A stretch of DNA of 64,000 nucleotides from JAMXLO01 sp963812075 (GTDB lineage: Bacteria; Pseudomonadota; Alphaproteobacteria; Acetobacterales; Acetobacteraceae): the NCBI GenBank assembly GCA_963812075.1, contig CAWETN010000010.1, positions 310,001 to 374,000 of the forward strand, in the 5' to 3' direction. The notes under the pieces are model-generated. The model was not told the DNA's origin. It saw only the letters and a list, made by a program, of their open reading frames with translations, and searched no databases. Shown here piece after piece: positions 17,686 to 25,933 of the stretch. How positions within the stretch are numbered: position 1 is the stretch's first letter; the number at the start of each line of letters is the position of its first letter. A program made the translations under genes and the position numbers.

Positions 17686-18861
17686 ATGAAGCTTGCCAAG
17701 ATCGAGGATCTGCACTGCGACGCCGGCTGGCGCACCTTCTCGTTCCTGAAGCTCACCACCGATGACGGGCTGGTGGGCTGGTCGGAATACACCGAGGCGG
17801 ATGGCAGCCGCGGCCTGACCGGCGTGATCAGGGGTCTGGCCGAGCCGCTGATCGGACTCGATCCACGGCCGGTGCAGCAGATCGCCTCGATGCTGTGGGT
17901 GCGCCAGGTGCAGGCACCTGGCGGCATCAACTCGCGCGCCATCGCCGCGATCGAGAATGCGCTGCTCGACATCAAGGGCAAGGCGCTGGGAGTTCCGGTG
18001 TACGAGCTGTTCGGTGGTCCGGTGCGCGAGCGCATCCCGGTCTACTGGTCGCACTGCGGTTCGTATCGAGTGCGCAACCACGAGCTGGTCGGCGTGAAGC
18101 CGCTGCGCACCTACGACGACATCGCGGCCCTCGGCGCCGAGGTGAAGCGGCGCGGCTTCAAGGCGCTGAAGACCAACATCCTGCCGTTCGATGGCGAGAA
18201 GCTGGTCGGCTTCGGTCCCGGCTTCGGCCGCTCGCCGGGCTGGCCGGAGCTGAACGTCGATCGCAAGACGCTGCAGGCGGTGCGCGATCTGCTGGGTGCG
18301 TTCCGCGCCGGTGCCGGCCCCGAGATGGGGCTGCATCTCGACGTGAACTATCACTTCAAGACCGAGGGCTACCTGCAAATCGCCAAGGCGGTGGCACCGT
18401 TCGACTTGACGTGGCTGGAGATCGACACCTGGGATCCACAGTCTCTGGCGCTGATCCGCCGTGCCGCGCCATGCCCGATCGCATCGCTCGAATCGGTGTG
18501 CGGGCGGCGGGCGTTCCGGCCGTTCTTCGATGCCTATGCCACGGACGTGGCGATCATCGACGTGATCTGGAACGGCTTCCTGGAGTCGATCAAGGTCGCC
18601 TCGATGGCCGAGGCCTATGAGGTGAACTGCGCGCCGCACAACTACTATGGCCATCTGTGCTCGGCGATCAGCGCACACTTCTGCGCCGTGGTGCCGAACT
18701 TCCGGGTGATGGAGATCGACATCGACAGCGTCGCGTGGCGCGACGAGCTCTTCCTGAACGCACCGGCGATCGAGAATGGCGAGCTGATCGTGCCGAAGGG
18801 ACCCGGCTGGGGCGTCGAGGTCAATGAGGCTGCGGTACGCGCCCATCCGCCGCGGACGTGA
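17686..18861 (+). CDS. Mandelate racemase/muconate lactonizing enzyme family protein (enolase superfamily)
   Basis: 391 residues. The N-terminal capping domain precedes a TIM barrel. Likely metal ligands are D in HLDVNYHF, E in WLEIDTW and E in ASLESV; KTN in FKALKTNIL occupies the KxK region, and CAPHNYYG near the C-terminus carries a conserved histidine. This suggests an acid-sugar dehydratase or epimerase that abstracts the proton alpha to a carboxylate, cytoplasmic and Mg-dependent. The substrate is not determined. GGAGAG precedes the ATG. Followed by a repeat element and a sugar kinase-like gene. Confidence 0.9.
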   Translation: MKLAKIEDLHCDAGWRTFSFLKLTTDDGLVGWSEYTEADGSRGLTGVIRGLAEPLIGLDPRPVQQIASMLWVRQVQAPGGINSRAIAAIENALLDIKGKALGVPVYELFGGPVRERIPVYWSHCGSYRVRNHELVGVKPLRTYDDIAALGAEVKRRGFKALKTNILPFDGEKLVGFGPGFGRSPGWPELNVDRKTLQAVRDLLGAFRAGAGPEMGLHLDVNYHFKTEGYLQIAKAVAPFDLTWLEIDTWDPQSLALIRRAAPCPIASLESVCGRRAFRPFFDAYATDVAIIDVIWNGFLESIKVASMAEAYEVNCAPHNYYGHLCSAISAHFCAVVPNFRVMEIDIDSVAWRDELFLNAPAIENGELIVPKGPGWGVEVNEAAVRAHPPRT

Positions 18862-18862
18862 T

Positions 18863-18958
18863 CCCTCTGTCATTGCGAGGAGCGCAGCGACGAAGCAAGC
18901 TCCATGAGAGTCCGCACGCTCAGCGACATTGCTTCGCTTCGCTCGCGGTGACAGAGGG
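18863..18958. repeat. Palindromic intergenic repeat element
   Basis: The two ends are imperfect reverse complements: CCCTCTGTCATTGCGAG at 18863 and CTCGCGGTGACAGAGGG ending at 18958, and the similarity extends inward through GAAGCAA / TTGCTTC. This is the well-known TCATTGCGAG...GAAGCAA type of dispersed REP-like element found between genes in many alphaproteobacteria. Only one copy occurs in this window. It fills the gap between the enolase-superfamily gene and the kinase gene and could fold into a long hairpin in mRNA. Confidence 0.85.
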
Positions 18959-18981
18959 CACGTAATGACAGGGGCATCCAC

Positions 18982-19965
18982 ATGAGCACACGCTTCGACA
19001 TCCTGGGCATCGGCAATGCGATCGTCGATGTGGTGGCACGCGCCGACGAGACCTTCCTGTCGCGCCATGACATGCACAAGGGTTCGATGACGCTGATCGA
19101 CGCCGATGCGGCCGATGCCCTGTATACCGCGATGCCGCCGGGCCAGGAGAGCAGCGGCGGATCGGCGGCGAACACGTGCGCGGTCGCTGCGGCACTGGGG
19201 GCGCGCGTCGCCTACCTGGGCAAGGTGGCGAACGACCAGCTGGGCAGCGTGTTCCGCCACGACATGACCGCTATCGGCGTACACTTCCCCTCGACCCCGC
19301 TGTACGGCGGTGCGTCCACCGCGCGCTGTCTGATCGTGGTGACGCCGGACGGGCAGCGCACGATGCACACCTATCTTGGCGCCTGCGTCAGCTTCGACGA
19401 GGCGGACGTCACCGATGCACTCGTTGCCGATGCCGCGGTCACCTACCTCGAGGGCTATCTGTTCGACCCGCCGGCGGCGCAGCGGGCGTTCCGCCGTGCG
19501 GCGGCCGCGGCGCACGCGGCCGGGCGGCAGGTCGCGTTGTCGTTGTCCGACGCGTTCTGCGTCGACCGCCACCGCGCCGCGTTCCTGCAGCTGGTGAAGC
19601 AGGATGTGGACGTCCTGTTCGCCAACGAGTCCGAGGTGACCAGCCTCTACGAGGAGAATAGCTTCGAGGCCGCCGCCGAACGCGCGCGCGTCGATGTCGC
19701 GCTGGCCGCGCTCACGCGCAGCGAAGCCGGCAGCGTCATCCTGCGCGGCACCGAGACCGTCGAAATCGCTGCGGAGCCGACCAGCGTGGTGGATACGACC
19801 GGGGCGGGAGATGCCTACGCCGCGGGGTTCCTCGCCGGTCTGACCGCAGGCAAGCCGCTGCCGGTATGTGGCCGCATGGCCTCGATCGCCGCGGCCGAAG
19901 TGATCAGCCATTTCGGCGCACGGCCGCAGGCCGATCTGAAGCGGCTGACCGCGGCGGCCGGGTAA
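18982..19965 (+). CDS. PfkB-family carbohydrate kinase, adenosine kinase-like
   Basis: 327 residues, ribokinase fold. It begins TRFDILGIGNAIVDVVARAD and contains GGSAANTCAVAAALGA and the C-terminal signature DTTGAGDAYAAGFL with the catalytic aspartate. The overall pattern matches the alphaproteobacterial group annotated as adenosine kinase, which phosphorylates adenosine to AMP, but sugar specificity is possible. AGGGG precedes the ATG. Convergent with the emrB gene; stops are 4 nt apart. Confidence 0.87.
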   Translation: MSTRFDILGIGNAIVDVVARADETFLSRHDMHKGSMTLIDADAADALYTAMPPGQESSGGSAANTCAVAAALGARVAYLGKVANDQLGSVFRHDMTAIGVHFPSTPLYGGASTARCLIVVTPDGQRTMHTYLGACVSFDEADVTDALVADAAVTYLEGYLFDPPAAQRAFRRAAAAAHAAGRQVALSLSDAFCVDRHRAAFLQLVKQDVDVLFANESEVTSLYEENSFEAAAERARVDVALAALTRSEAGSVILRGTETVEIAAEPTSVVDTTGAGDAYAAGFLAGLTAGKPLPVCGRMASIAAAEVISHFGARPQADLKRLTAAAG

Positions 19966-19969
19966 TCGC

Positions 19970-21551
19970 TCAGGCCGGCGTCGGCGCAGGCCGCAGCAGC
20001 GCGGTCAGCAGCAGCATCACGATCACCGCGAACGCCACGACGATGAAGCCGTCGCGATACGACAGCACATTCGCCTGGTTGCGGATCGCCTGCACCAGCA
20101 GCGACGCGGCACGTGCGGACGCCCCCGCCACGCCGTCGGAGCGGGCGGCGATCGCGTTGGCGTAGGCGGCCAGACGGTCCGCGGTGTCCACGTCGCCTGA
20201 CATGACGTGCAGGCCGAGCAGGTTCGAATCCACCTGCTCGCGCACCCGCACATAGGTCTGCATGAAGGCGTTGCCGGCCTCGCCGCCAAGCAATCGCGCG
20301 GTCTGCAGCACGACCCCGAAGGTGACCGCGTCCGCCGGCCGCAGATGGCGCACAGCGAACAGCACGAGCGAGATCAGTGCCGCCGACTGGCCGAACGCCT
20401 GCAGGACCTGCGAGGCCAGGAAATCGTCCGTCGCCCAGTCCCTGGTGAGGTCGGATGCCATGAAGCAAGCGAGGCCGACGCACCACAGGCCGAGTGCCAG
20501 GATCAGCCGCGGATCGATCCAGCGCAGCACGGTGGCAATCAGCGGCACCAGTAGGAACTGCGGCACGGCGATCCACGCCAACACCTTGCCGACCTCGAGC
20601 GAGCGGAAGTTCTGCACCGTGGTGAGATATTGCGGGATGAGGTAGCTGGTCGACAGGATGATGAAGCGGTACAGCACCAGGATCGTCATCAAGAGCGCGA
20701 TGTTCCTTTGCAGCAGGAAGCGCGGCGAGATCCATGGATGTTCGGCCATCAAGATCTGCACGATGAAGGCGGCGATCAGCACGGCCGCCCCCAGCAGCAG
20801 CCCGCAGATCAGTCCCGAATTCAGCCAGTCGAGACGATTGCCCTGATCGAGCGCCGCGTACAGCATGGAGAACCCGGCGGCGGCGTAGAACATTCCCCAG
20901 AAGTCGGCGTCGCGCAGCGCCTCGCGATGCACCGGCTGGCGCGGCATGCCGAAGTAGATGGCTGCCAGCATCGGCAGCGCCAGCAGCGTCCCCTGCCAGA
21001 AGATCCAATGCCACGACAGGTGTTCGATGTACCAGCCCTCGAGCGCGGCGGGGACGTTCAGCGACAGCTCGAGGTTCAGGCCGTAGGCCGCGATGCCGTA
21101 CGGCCACAACGCCGGCCTGAGGCTTTGCAGCACGAAGCCGATGGTCAACGGAATGAAGGTGCCGGAGGCGAGCCCTGCCGACAGCCTGGCCGACCAGCAC
21201 GCTGGCCAGATCGGGCGCATAGGGGATCAGCGCCGAGGCGACCGCGAACACCGATGCCGACACCATCAGCACGCGCCGTGGCCCGAACACCAGGCCCAGC
21301 CAGGCGGCGACCGGCCCGATGCACATCTGCCCCACGGTGGCGGCGGTGGTGATCCAGGCGCCCTCGTCGAAGCCGGCGTGCACCGCGCCGCGGAGATCGG
21401 CCAGCCCGAAGGTGGTGATGCGCGAGAACAGCGTCGAGATCACCGAACCGAGCAGTACCGCGGCGATGCCGACGATCGGGCGCGTGCAGAGCGGCGCGGC
21501 CGGCGCGACGTGGTGTGCGTGCGGTGCCAGGCGGGCCATCGTGCCGCTCAC
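19970..21551 (-). pseudogene. emrB: EmrB/QacA-type MFS drug efflux permease with a one-base frameshift
   Basis: The two parts lie in different frames. The first, from GTG 21551, covers TMs 1-3 (ISTLFSRITTFGLADLRGA... GPRRVLMVSASVF) up to VLVGQ. The second resumes at LSAGLASGTFIPLTIGFVLQSL and runs to 19970. Dropping one C of the pair at 21185-21186 joins them into 526 residues, the normal length for 14-helix DHA2 transporters. Start and upstream stop overlap as GTGA with emrA, so the pair is an operon. In EmrAB systems the permease exports hydrophobic drugs through the MFP and an outer-membrane channel; no TolC-like gene is nearby. Probably a sequence error. Confidence 0.85.
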
Positions 21552-22690
21552 TGTGCGATCACCTGTGCGCTGCCGCGATTGCCCACCGCGTCGGTCTGGA
21601 TCGTCGCCTCTACCGACATGCCGGGGCGCAGCCGCTCGCCCAGGCCGCCATCGTCGTCGAGCTCGATCTTGACCGGAATGCGCTGCACCACCTTGGTGAA
21701 GTTGCCGGTCGCGTTGTCGGGCGGCAGCAGCGCGAACTGCGACCCGGTGCCCGGCGACCAGGACGCGACATGGCCGTGCAGCACGACGCCCGGGAATGTG
21801 TCGATCCGCACCTCGGCCGGCTGGCCAAGTGCCAGGTGGGTGAGCTGGGTCTCCTTGTAGTCGGCGATGACGTAGACATGCCGCAGCGGCACGACAGCGA
21901 TCACCTGGGTGCCGATGCCGACATACTGGCCGGGATAGACGCGACGCTGGCCCACCAGGCCATCCACCGGCGAGGCGATCACGGTATAGCCGAGGTTGAT
22001 GCGCGCCAGTTCGAGCGCGGCCTGCGCCGCCTTCAGGTTCGCCGCGAGTTGCGCCTCCTGGCTGTGCTGCACGTCGAGCTGCCGCTGCGCAGCCTCGGCA
22101 TTGGCGCTGGCCTGCATGACCTGTGCGTCGGCCAGCTTGGCCGCGGCGTCGGCCTGCTCGACCGCCTGTTCGGTGCCGGCGATCCGGGTGGCGAGCAGCC
22201 GGTTCTGCCGCTCCGCTTCCAGTCGGTAGCGCACGGCGGTGGCCCGGGCACCCTCGAGCTGTGCCTGGGCCGCGGCGATGTTGGCCGCCTGCAGCCGTTC
22301 CTGTGCCTGAAGGTTGGCGATCGCCGCCTCGGCTCCGGCCACCGCGGCCTCCGCCTGCGCCACCTGAGCGCGGAACGGCGCATCGTCGATCCGCGCCAGC
22401 ACGTCACCCGCATGCACCGGCTGGAAGTCGGTGGCCGGAACCGCGCTGATGCGTCCGCCGACCTGGGCCGAGAGCGGTGTGAGATCCGCCGCGAGCGCGG
22501 CATCGTCGGTCCATTGCGGTCCCGCGCCGCCCACCCAGCGGTTCCAGTTGACCATGACCACGGCGGCGAGAACGCCGGCGAGCACGAGTGCAAGGAGGCG
22601 CGGTGCCAGCGCGAGCAGCCGGCGGAGGCCGGGCCAGGCCGGGGCTGTCTGGTCGGTGCCCTGGCGCGCCGCGTCTGTCCGTTCGCTCAT
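21548..22690 (-). CDS. emrA: EmrA/HlyD-family membrane fusion protein
   Basis: 380 residues from ATG 22690, preceded by GGAGAG. One N-terminal membrane anchor (LLALVLAGVLAAVVMVNWNRW), then the biotinyl-lipoyl-like halves around a long Ala/Gln-rich coiled-coil hairpin (about residues 100-215), then VIASPVDGLVGQRRVYPGQYVG and a C-terminal beta-barrel. It bridges the inner-membrane permease to the outer membrane. It is the first gene of the emrAB pair and overlaps emrB by 4 nt. No regulator is adjacent. Confidence 0.9.
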   Translation of the reverse strand: MSERTDAARQGTDQTAPAWPGLRRLLALAPRLLALVLAGVLAAVVMVNWNRWVGGAGPQWTDDAALAADLTPLSAQVGGRISAVPATDFQPVHAGDVLARIDDAPFRAQVAQAEAAVAGAEAAIANLQAQERLQAANIAAAQAQLEGARATAVRYRLEAERQNRLLATRIAGTEQAVEQADAAAKLADAQVMQASANAEAAQRQLDVQHSQEAQLAANLKAAQAALELARINLGYTVIASPVDGLVGQRRVYPGQYVGIGTQVIAVVPLRHVYVIADYKETQLTHLALGQPAEVRIDTFPGVVLHGHVASWSPGTGSQFALLPPDNATGNFTKVVQRIPVKIELDDDGGLGERLRPGMSVEATIQTDAVGNRGSAQVIAQ

Positions 22691-22878
22691 CAATGCTCTC
22701 CGCCAGGTGGGTTGCAATGGTGCGGCGCAGCGATTTCGTGCCGTTGCCGGCAGCGGGTCAAGCTGTACCCGAATTCCTGGCGACGCAGATTGAACGCTCC
22801 GCGCAAACCAACTATCCAGACCGGTAAACGGCGGGTGCGGCCTGCCGACAATGCCAGAACAAACGAGAGGCAACAGGG

Positions 22879-24486
22879 ATGGTTTCAGGTCTCCGGGCGG
22901 GCGCACTGGGTGCCGCGATCGCCGCCGCCGTGTGCGTGGCGCCCGTGTCGGCGGAGGAAGCCCCGAAGCGCGGCGGCATCCTTACCTACATGATCCCGGC
23001 GGATGCGCCGCCGAGTTTCGACGGCCATCGCGAAACGACGTACGCCACGGTGCATTCCACCGCGCCGTTCTACAGCGTGCTGATCCGGCTCGATCCCGAG
23101 CATCCCGAGGACGTGACGAAGTTCGTCTGCGATCTGTGCACCGAGATGCCGACGCCGACCGACAACGGCACGACCTACACGTTCAAGATCCGCGAGGGCG
23201 TGAAGTGGCATGACGGTTCGCCGCTCACCGCGACCGACGTGGCGGCGAGCTGGAACCACATCATCCATCCCCCGCCCGGCTACAACAGCGCGCGCGCGAA
23301 CTGGTACCAGATGGTGGACAGCGTGTCGGCGCCGGATGCGACGACGGTGGTGTTCAAGCTGAAGTTCGCCACGCTGACCTTCCTGCCGGCGATCGCCGAT
23401 CCCTATGCCTTTGTCTACAAGAAGGACATCCTGGACAAGGATCCGAACTGGTACCAGAAGAACATCATGGGCAGCGGGCCATTCCGGTTCGCGGCCTATG
23501 ACCTCGGCCAGGCGATCAAGGGCGATCGCAACGCCGATTACTACCACAAGGGGCTGCCGTATCTGGACGGCTTCGTCGGCATCTACGCCGACAAGCAGGT
23601 GGTGCGCACCGAGGCGATCCGTGGCGATCGGGCGACGACCGAATTCCGTGGCCTGCCGCCTGCGGCGATCGACCAGCTGAAGAAGGAACTCGGCGACAAG
23701 GTCACCGTCCAGCAGAGCGACTGGAACTGCGGCAACCTGATCACGCCCAATTCCAAGCGCAAGCCATTCGACGACGTGCGGGTGCGCAAGGCGCTGCTCT
23801 TGGGCATCGACCAGTGGCACGGCGCACCGGCGTTGTCGAAGATCGCCAACGTCCGCACGGTCGGCGGCATGGTGTTCCCCGGCTCGCCGCTCGCTGCCAC
23901 CAAGGAGGAGCTGCAGCAGATGGCCGGCTTCTGGCCCGACATCGACAAGTCGCGTGCCGAGGCGAAGCGGCTGCTGAAGGAGGCAGGCCAGGAGAACCTG
24001 AGCTTCGAGATGCTGAACCGCAACGTCGATCAGCCATACAAGTATGTCGGTACCTGGATCGTTGACGAGTGGAGCAAGATCGGCGTGAAGGCGACGCAGA
24101 AGGTGGTGCCGACCGGACCGTGGTTCGAGGCGATGCGCAGTGGCAACTTCGACGTGGTGGTGGAGGCCAACTGCAACGGCGTGGTCAACCCGGTGATGGA
24201 CACGCAGAAATACCTGCCGAAGAAGGCGTTCGTGGAGAACTACGGCGGCTACGAGGACCAGGACCTGATCGACATCTACGACAAGATGTACCACGAGACC
24301 GATCCGGCGAAGCAACGGCTGCTGATGCGCGCCTACGAGACGCGGGTGGTCGACACCATGGCGTATGAGTTCCCCATGTTGTGGTGGAACCGCATCCTGC
24401 CCGAGCGTTCGTACATGCACGGCTGGAAGATCGGGCCCAGCCACTACGTGAACCAGGATCTGGCGACGATCTGGCTGGACAAGTGA
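22879..24486 (+). CDS. Family 5 (peptide/nickel type) ABC transporter substrate-binding protein
   Basis: 535 residues with a signal peptide (GALGAAIAAAVCVAPVSAEE) and the SBP_bac_5 fold: GGILTYMIPADAP, the central YTFKIREGVKWHDGSPLTATDV motif, and a C-terminal catch region with FPMLWWNR. These periplasmic proteins bind peptides, opines or related solutes for Dpp/Opp-like importers. No permease or ATPase gene lies beside it, so it must work with a distant transporter. Two cysteines (VCDLC) in the mature part are unusual. Monocistronic. Confidence 0.9.
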   Translation: MVSGLRAGALGAAIAAAVCVAPVSAEEAPKRGGILTYMIPADAPPSFDGHRETTYATVHSTAPFYSVLIRLDPEHPEDVTKFVCDLCTEMPTPTDNGTTYTFKIREGVKWHDGSPLTATDVAASWNHIIHPPPGYNSARANWYQMVDSVSAPDATTVVFKLKFATLTFLPAIADPYAFVYKKDILDKDPNWYQKNIMGSGPFRFAAYDLGQAIKGDRNADYYHKGLPYLDGFVGIYADKQVVRTEAIRGDRATTEFRGLPPAAIDQLKKELGDKVTVQQSDWNCGNLITPNSKRKPFDDVRVRKALLLGIDQWHGAPALSKIANVRTVGGMVFPGSPLAATKEELQQMAGFWPDIDKSRAEAKRLLKEAGQENLSFEMLNRNVDQPYKYVGTWIVDEWSKIGVKATQKVVPTGPWFEAMRSGNFDVVVEANCNGVVNPVMDTQKYLPKKAFVENYGGYEDQDLIDIYDKMYHETDPAKQRLLMRAYETRVVDTMAYEFPMLWWNRILPERSYMHGWKIGPSHYVNQDLATIWLDK

Positions 24487-24700
24487 GGCTGGGCAAACCC
24501 CTGCGCCCACGCAGTGGGAGTGGTCGCGGACGCCTTGTGCCGGGAGACGCGGGAGACGGTGCCGGATAAGGCTGTGCCCTCTTTGCCCGCGGTGCGTGGC
24601 GACGCTCCTTCGTGGCTCTCCTGCTTCCTCCGTGTTGAAGACAAAGCGGAACACCCCGCACGAGCATGTGGAGCCAGCACGATCTGCAAGGACCGGCCGG

Positions 24701-25111
24701 CTATTCGTTCATGTCCTGGTGGACCTCGATGACATTGCCCTCGGGGTCGTAGAAGAAGATCTGATCCCAGCCGCTCATCGCCCACTGGCCGTAGTCGGAA
24801 TAGGGGATGTTCTTCGCCTCGAGCCGCCGCTTGAACGCGGCGATGTCGTCGGTGCGGAAGGCGATGTGGCCGCGCTCGAGAGGATTGACGGCGTGGTTGG
24901 TGCGAAAGCCGACGCCGAGGTCCTTGGTGGCAAGGTGGACCTGGGTCTGGCCGTCCGTGACGAAGGCGACCGGGGCGGCGTAGCCCTGCGTGGTGTCGCG
25001 GGCGCCGTTGAGCGACGGCTCCGGCGCCAGGTCGAGGACCGAGCGATAGAATGCCTCCATGCCCGCGACGTCCTTCGAGCACAGGTTCAGGTGGTGGAGC
25101 TTCAGCTTCAT
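24701..25111 (-). CDS. VOC-family (glyoxalase/bleomycin resistance-like) protein
   Basis: 136 residues from ATG 25111, preceded by AGGAG. Opens MKLKLHHLNLCSKDVAGMEAFYRSVLDL and ends YDPEGNVIEVHQD; the candidate metal ligands H (LHHLN), H (RGHIAF) and E (VIEVHQ) are present, so a metal-dependent lyase, isomerase or dioxygenase-like activity is possible. Substrate unknown. It is divergent from the toxin-antitoxin operon, with 67-85 bp between them. Confidence 0.85.
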   Translation of the reverse strand: MKLKLHHLNLCSKDVAGMEAFYRSVLDLAPEPSLNGARDTTQGYAAPVAFVTDGQTQVHLATKDLGVGFRTNHAVNPLERGHIAFRTDDIAAFKRRLEAKNIPYSDYGQWAMSGWDQIFFYDPEGNVIEVHQDMNE

Positions 25112-25152
25112 GCGGTTTCTCCTTGGCGACGGATGTTGCTTGAGGGACCCTG

Positions 25153-25162
25153 ATATCGATAT
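25153..25162. promoter_or_regulatory. ATATCGATAT palindrome in the divergent promoter region of the toxin-antitoxin genes
   Basis: A perfect 10-bp AT-rich palindrome within otherwise GC-rich DNA, 16-34 bp upstream of the possible antitoxin starts and 41 bp upstream of the VOC gene. Ribbon-helix-helix antitoxins usually bind such palindromes to repress their own operon. The role is inferred. Confidence 0.4.
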
Positions 25163-25196
25163 TGATAGCAGGTGACTAATGCAAAGGTCCGGATCG

Positions 25197-25460
25197 ATGG
25201 CAACCCAGCAGCTGCTTGTCCGCCTGCCGGACGAACTGGTGCGTCGGCTCAGGCGCCTTGTGCCGGCCCGTGCCCGAAGCGCCTTCATCCAGAGGCTGCT
25301 CGAACAGGCCCTGCCGGACGACGTGGGCGAGGACGATCCGCTTTATCAGGCCGCCCTGGCGGTGGAGCGCGACGAGCGCCTCGCGTCTGCAATTGCCGAG
25401 TGGGACGCCGCGATCGAACACGGATCGGCGCCGGAGGCCGCCAAGGCTTCGGGCGCGTGA
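25197..25460 (+). CDS. Ribbon-helix-helix antitoxin of a MazF-type toxin-antitoxin pair
   Basis: 87 residues from ATG 25197 (MATQQLLVRLPDELVRRL); an in-frame ATG at 25179 would add six residues. The N-terminal half fits a ribbon-helix-helix DNA-binding fold (strand QLLVRLP, then two helices containing ARSAFIQRLLEQAL), and the acidic C-terminal half (LASAIAEWDAAIEH) resembles toxin-neutralising tails. Its stop overlaps the toxin start as GTGA. It should neutralise the toxin and repress the operon. Confidence 0.82.
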   Translation: MATQQLLVRLPDELVRRLRRLVPARARSAFIQRLLEQALPDDVGEDDPLYQAALAVERDERLASAIAEWDAAIEHGSAPEAAKASGA

Positions 25461-25807
25461 GCAGCGGGCCGATCGCGTCTGCCGGCGTCCGGCGTGGTGA
25501 GGTGTGGTGGGTCAATCTGGACACGGCACGCGGCAGCGAAATCCGCAAGGCCCTGCCGGTGGTGGTGTTGACCACCGAAGCGCTGAATCGGGCTCGCCGC
25601 ACGATCGTGGTGGTGCCGCTCTGCGCCGGGCCGACGCCGCGGCCGCCCATCGTGGTTGCCACCCCCTCGGCCGGGGCGGATAGCGTCGCCGTATGCGACC
25701 AGCTGCGCGCCATCGACAAGACTCGCCTGGTCCGCCGCAGTGGTCAGTTGGCGGGACCGGACCTGCAGGCGATCGAGGCTGGCGTGCGAGCTGTGCTGGA
25801 GCTGTAG
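25457..25807 (+). CDS. mazF: MazF/PemK-family endoribonuclease toxin
   Basis: 116 residues from GTG 25457, overlapping the antitoxin stop by 4 nt. The MazF/PemK opening VRRGEVWWVNLDTARGSEIRKALPVVVLT is intact, including the arginine of RGE and the RGSEIRK loop. The second half shows VVPLCAGPTPRP, the VCDQLRAIDKTRL segment with its conserved D-Q-R, and a C-terminal helix. Such toxins cut mRNA at short sites when the antitoxin is degraded. Full length and no missing key residue, so the module looks functional. Confidence 0.88.
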   Translation: MSSGPIASAGVRRGEVWWVNLDTARGSEIRKALPVVVLTTEALNRARRTIVVVPLCAGPTPRPPIVVATPSAGADSVAVCDQLRAIDKTRLVRRSGQLAGPDLQAIEAGVRAVLEL

Positions 25808-25933
25808 GCTCAATTTTGCACCGTGGTGGTGCGGGAAACGAGCAGCACCCGCTGGGCCGCGATACATTTGCTCTCGCACATCGTGCCGTCTGCGCCTATG
25901 TGTGCGCCGCAGCATCCCTACATCCAGGCCACC

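Noticed and set aside
17575..19911. 778-codon open frame on the minus strand
   Set aside because: It lies opposite the enolase-superfamily and kinase genes and across the repeat element, with no recognisable motif.
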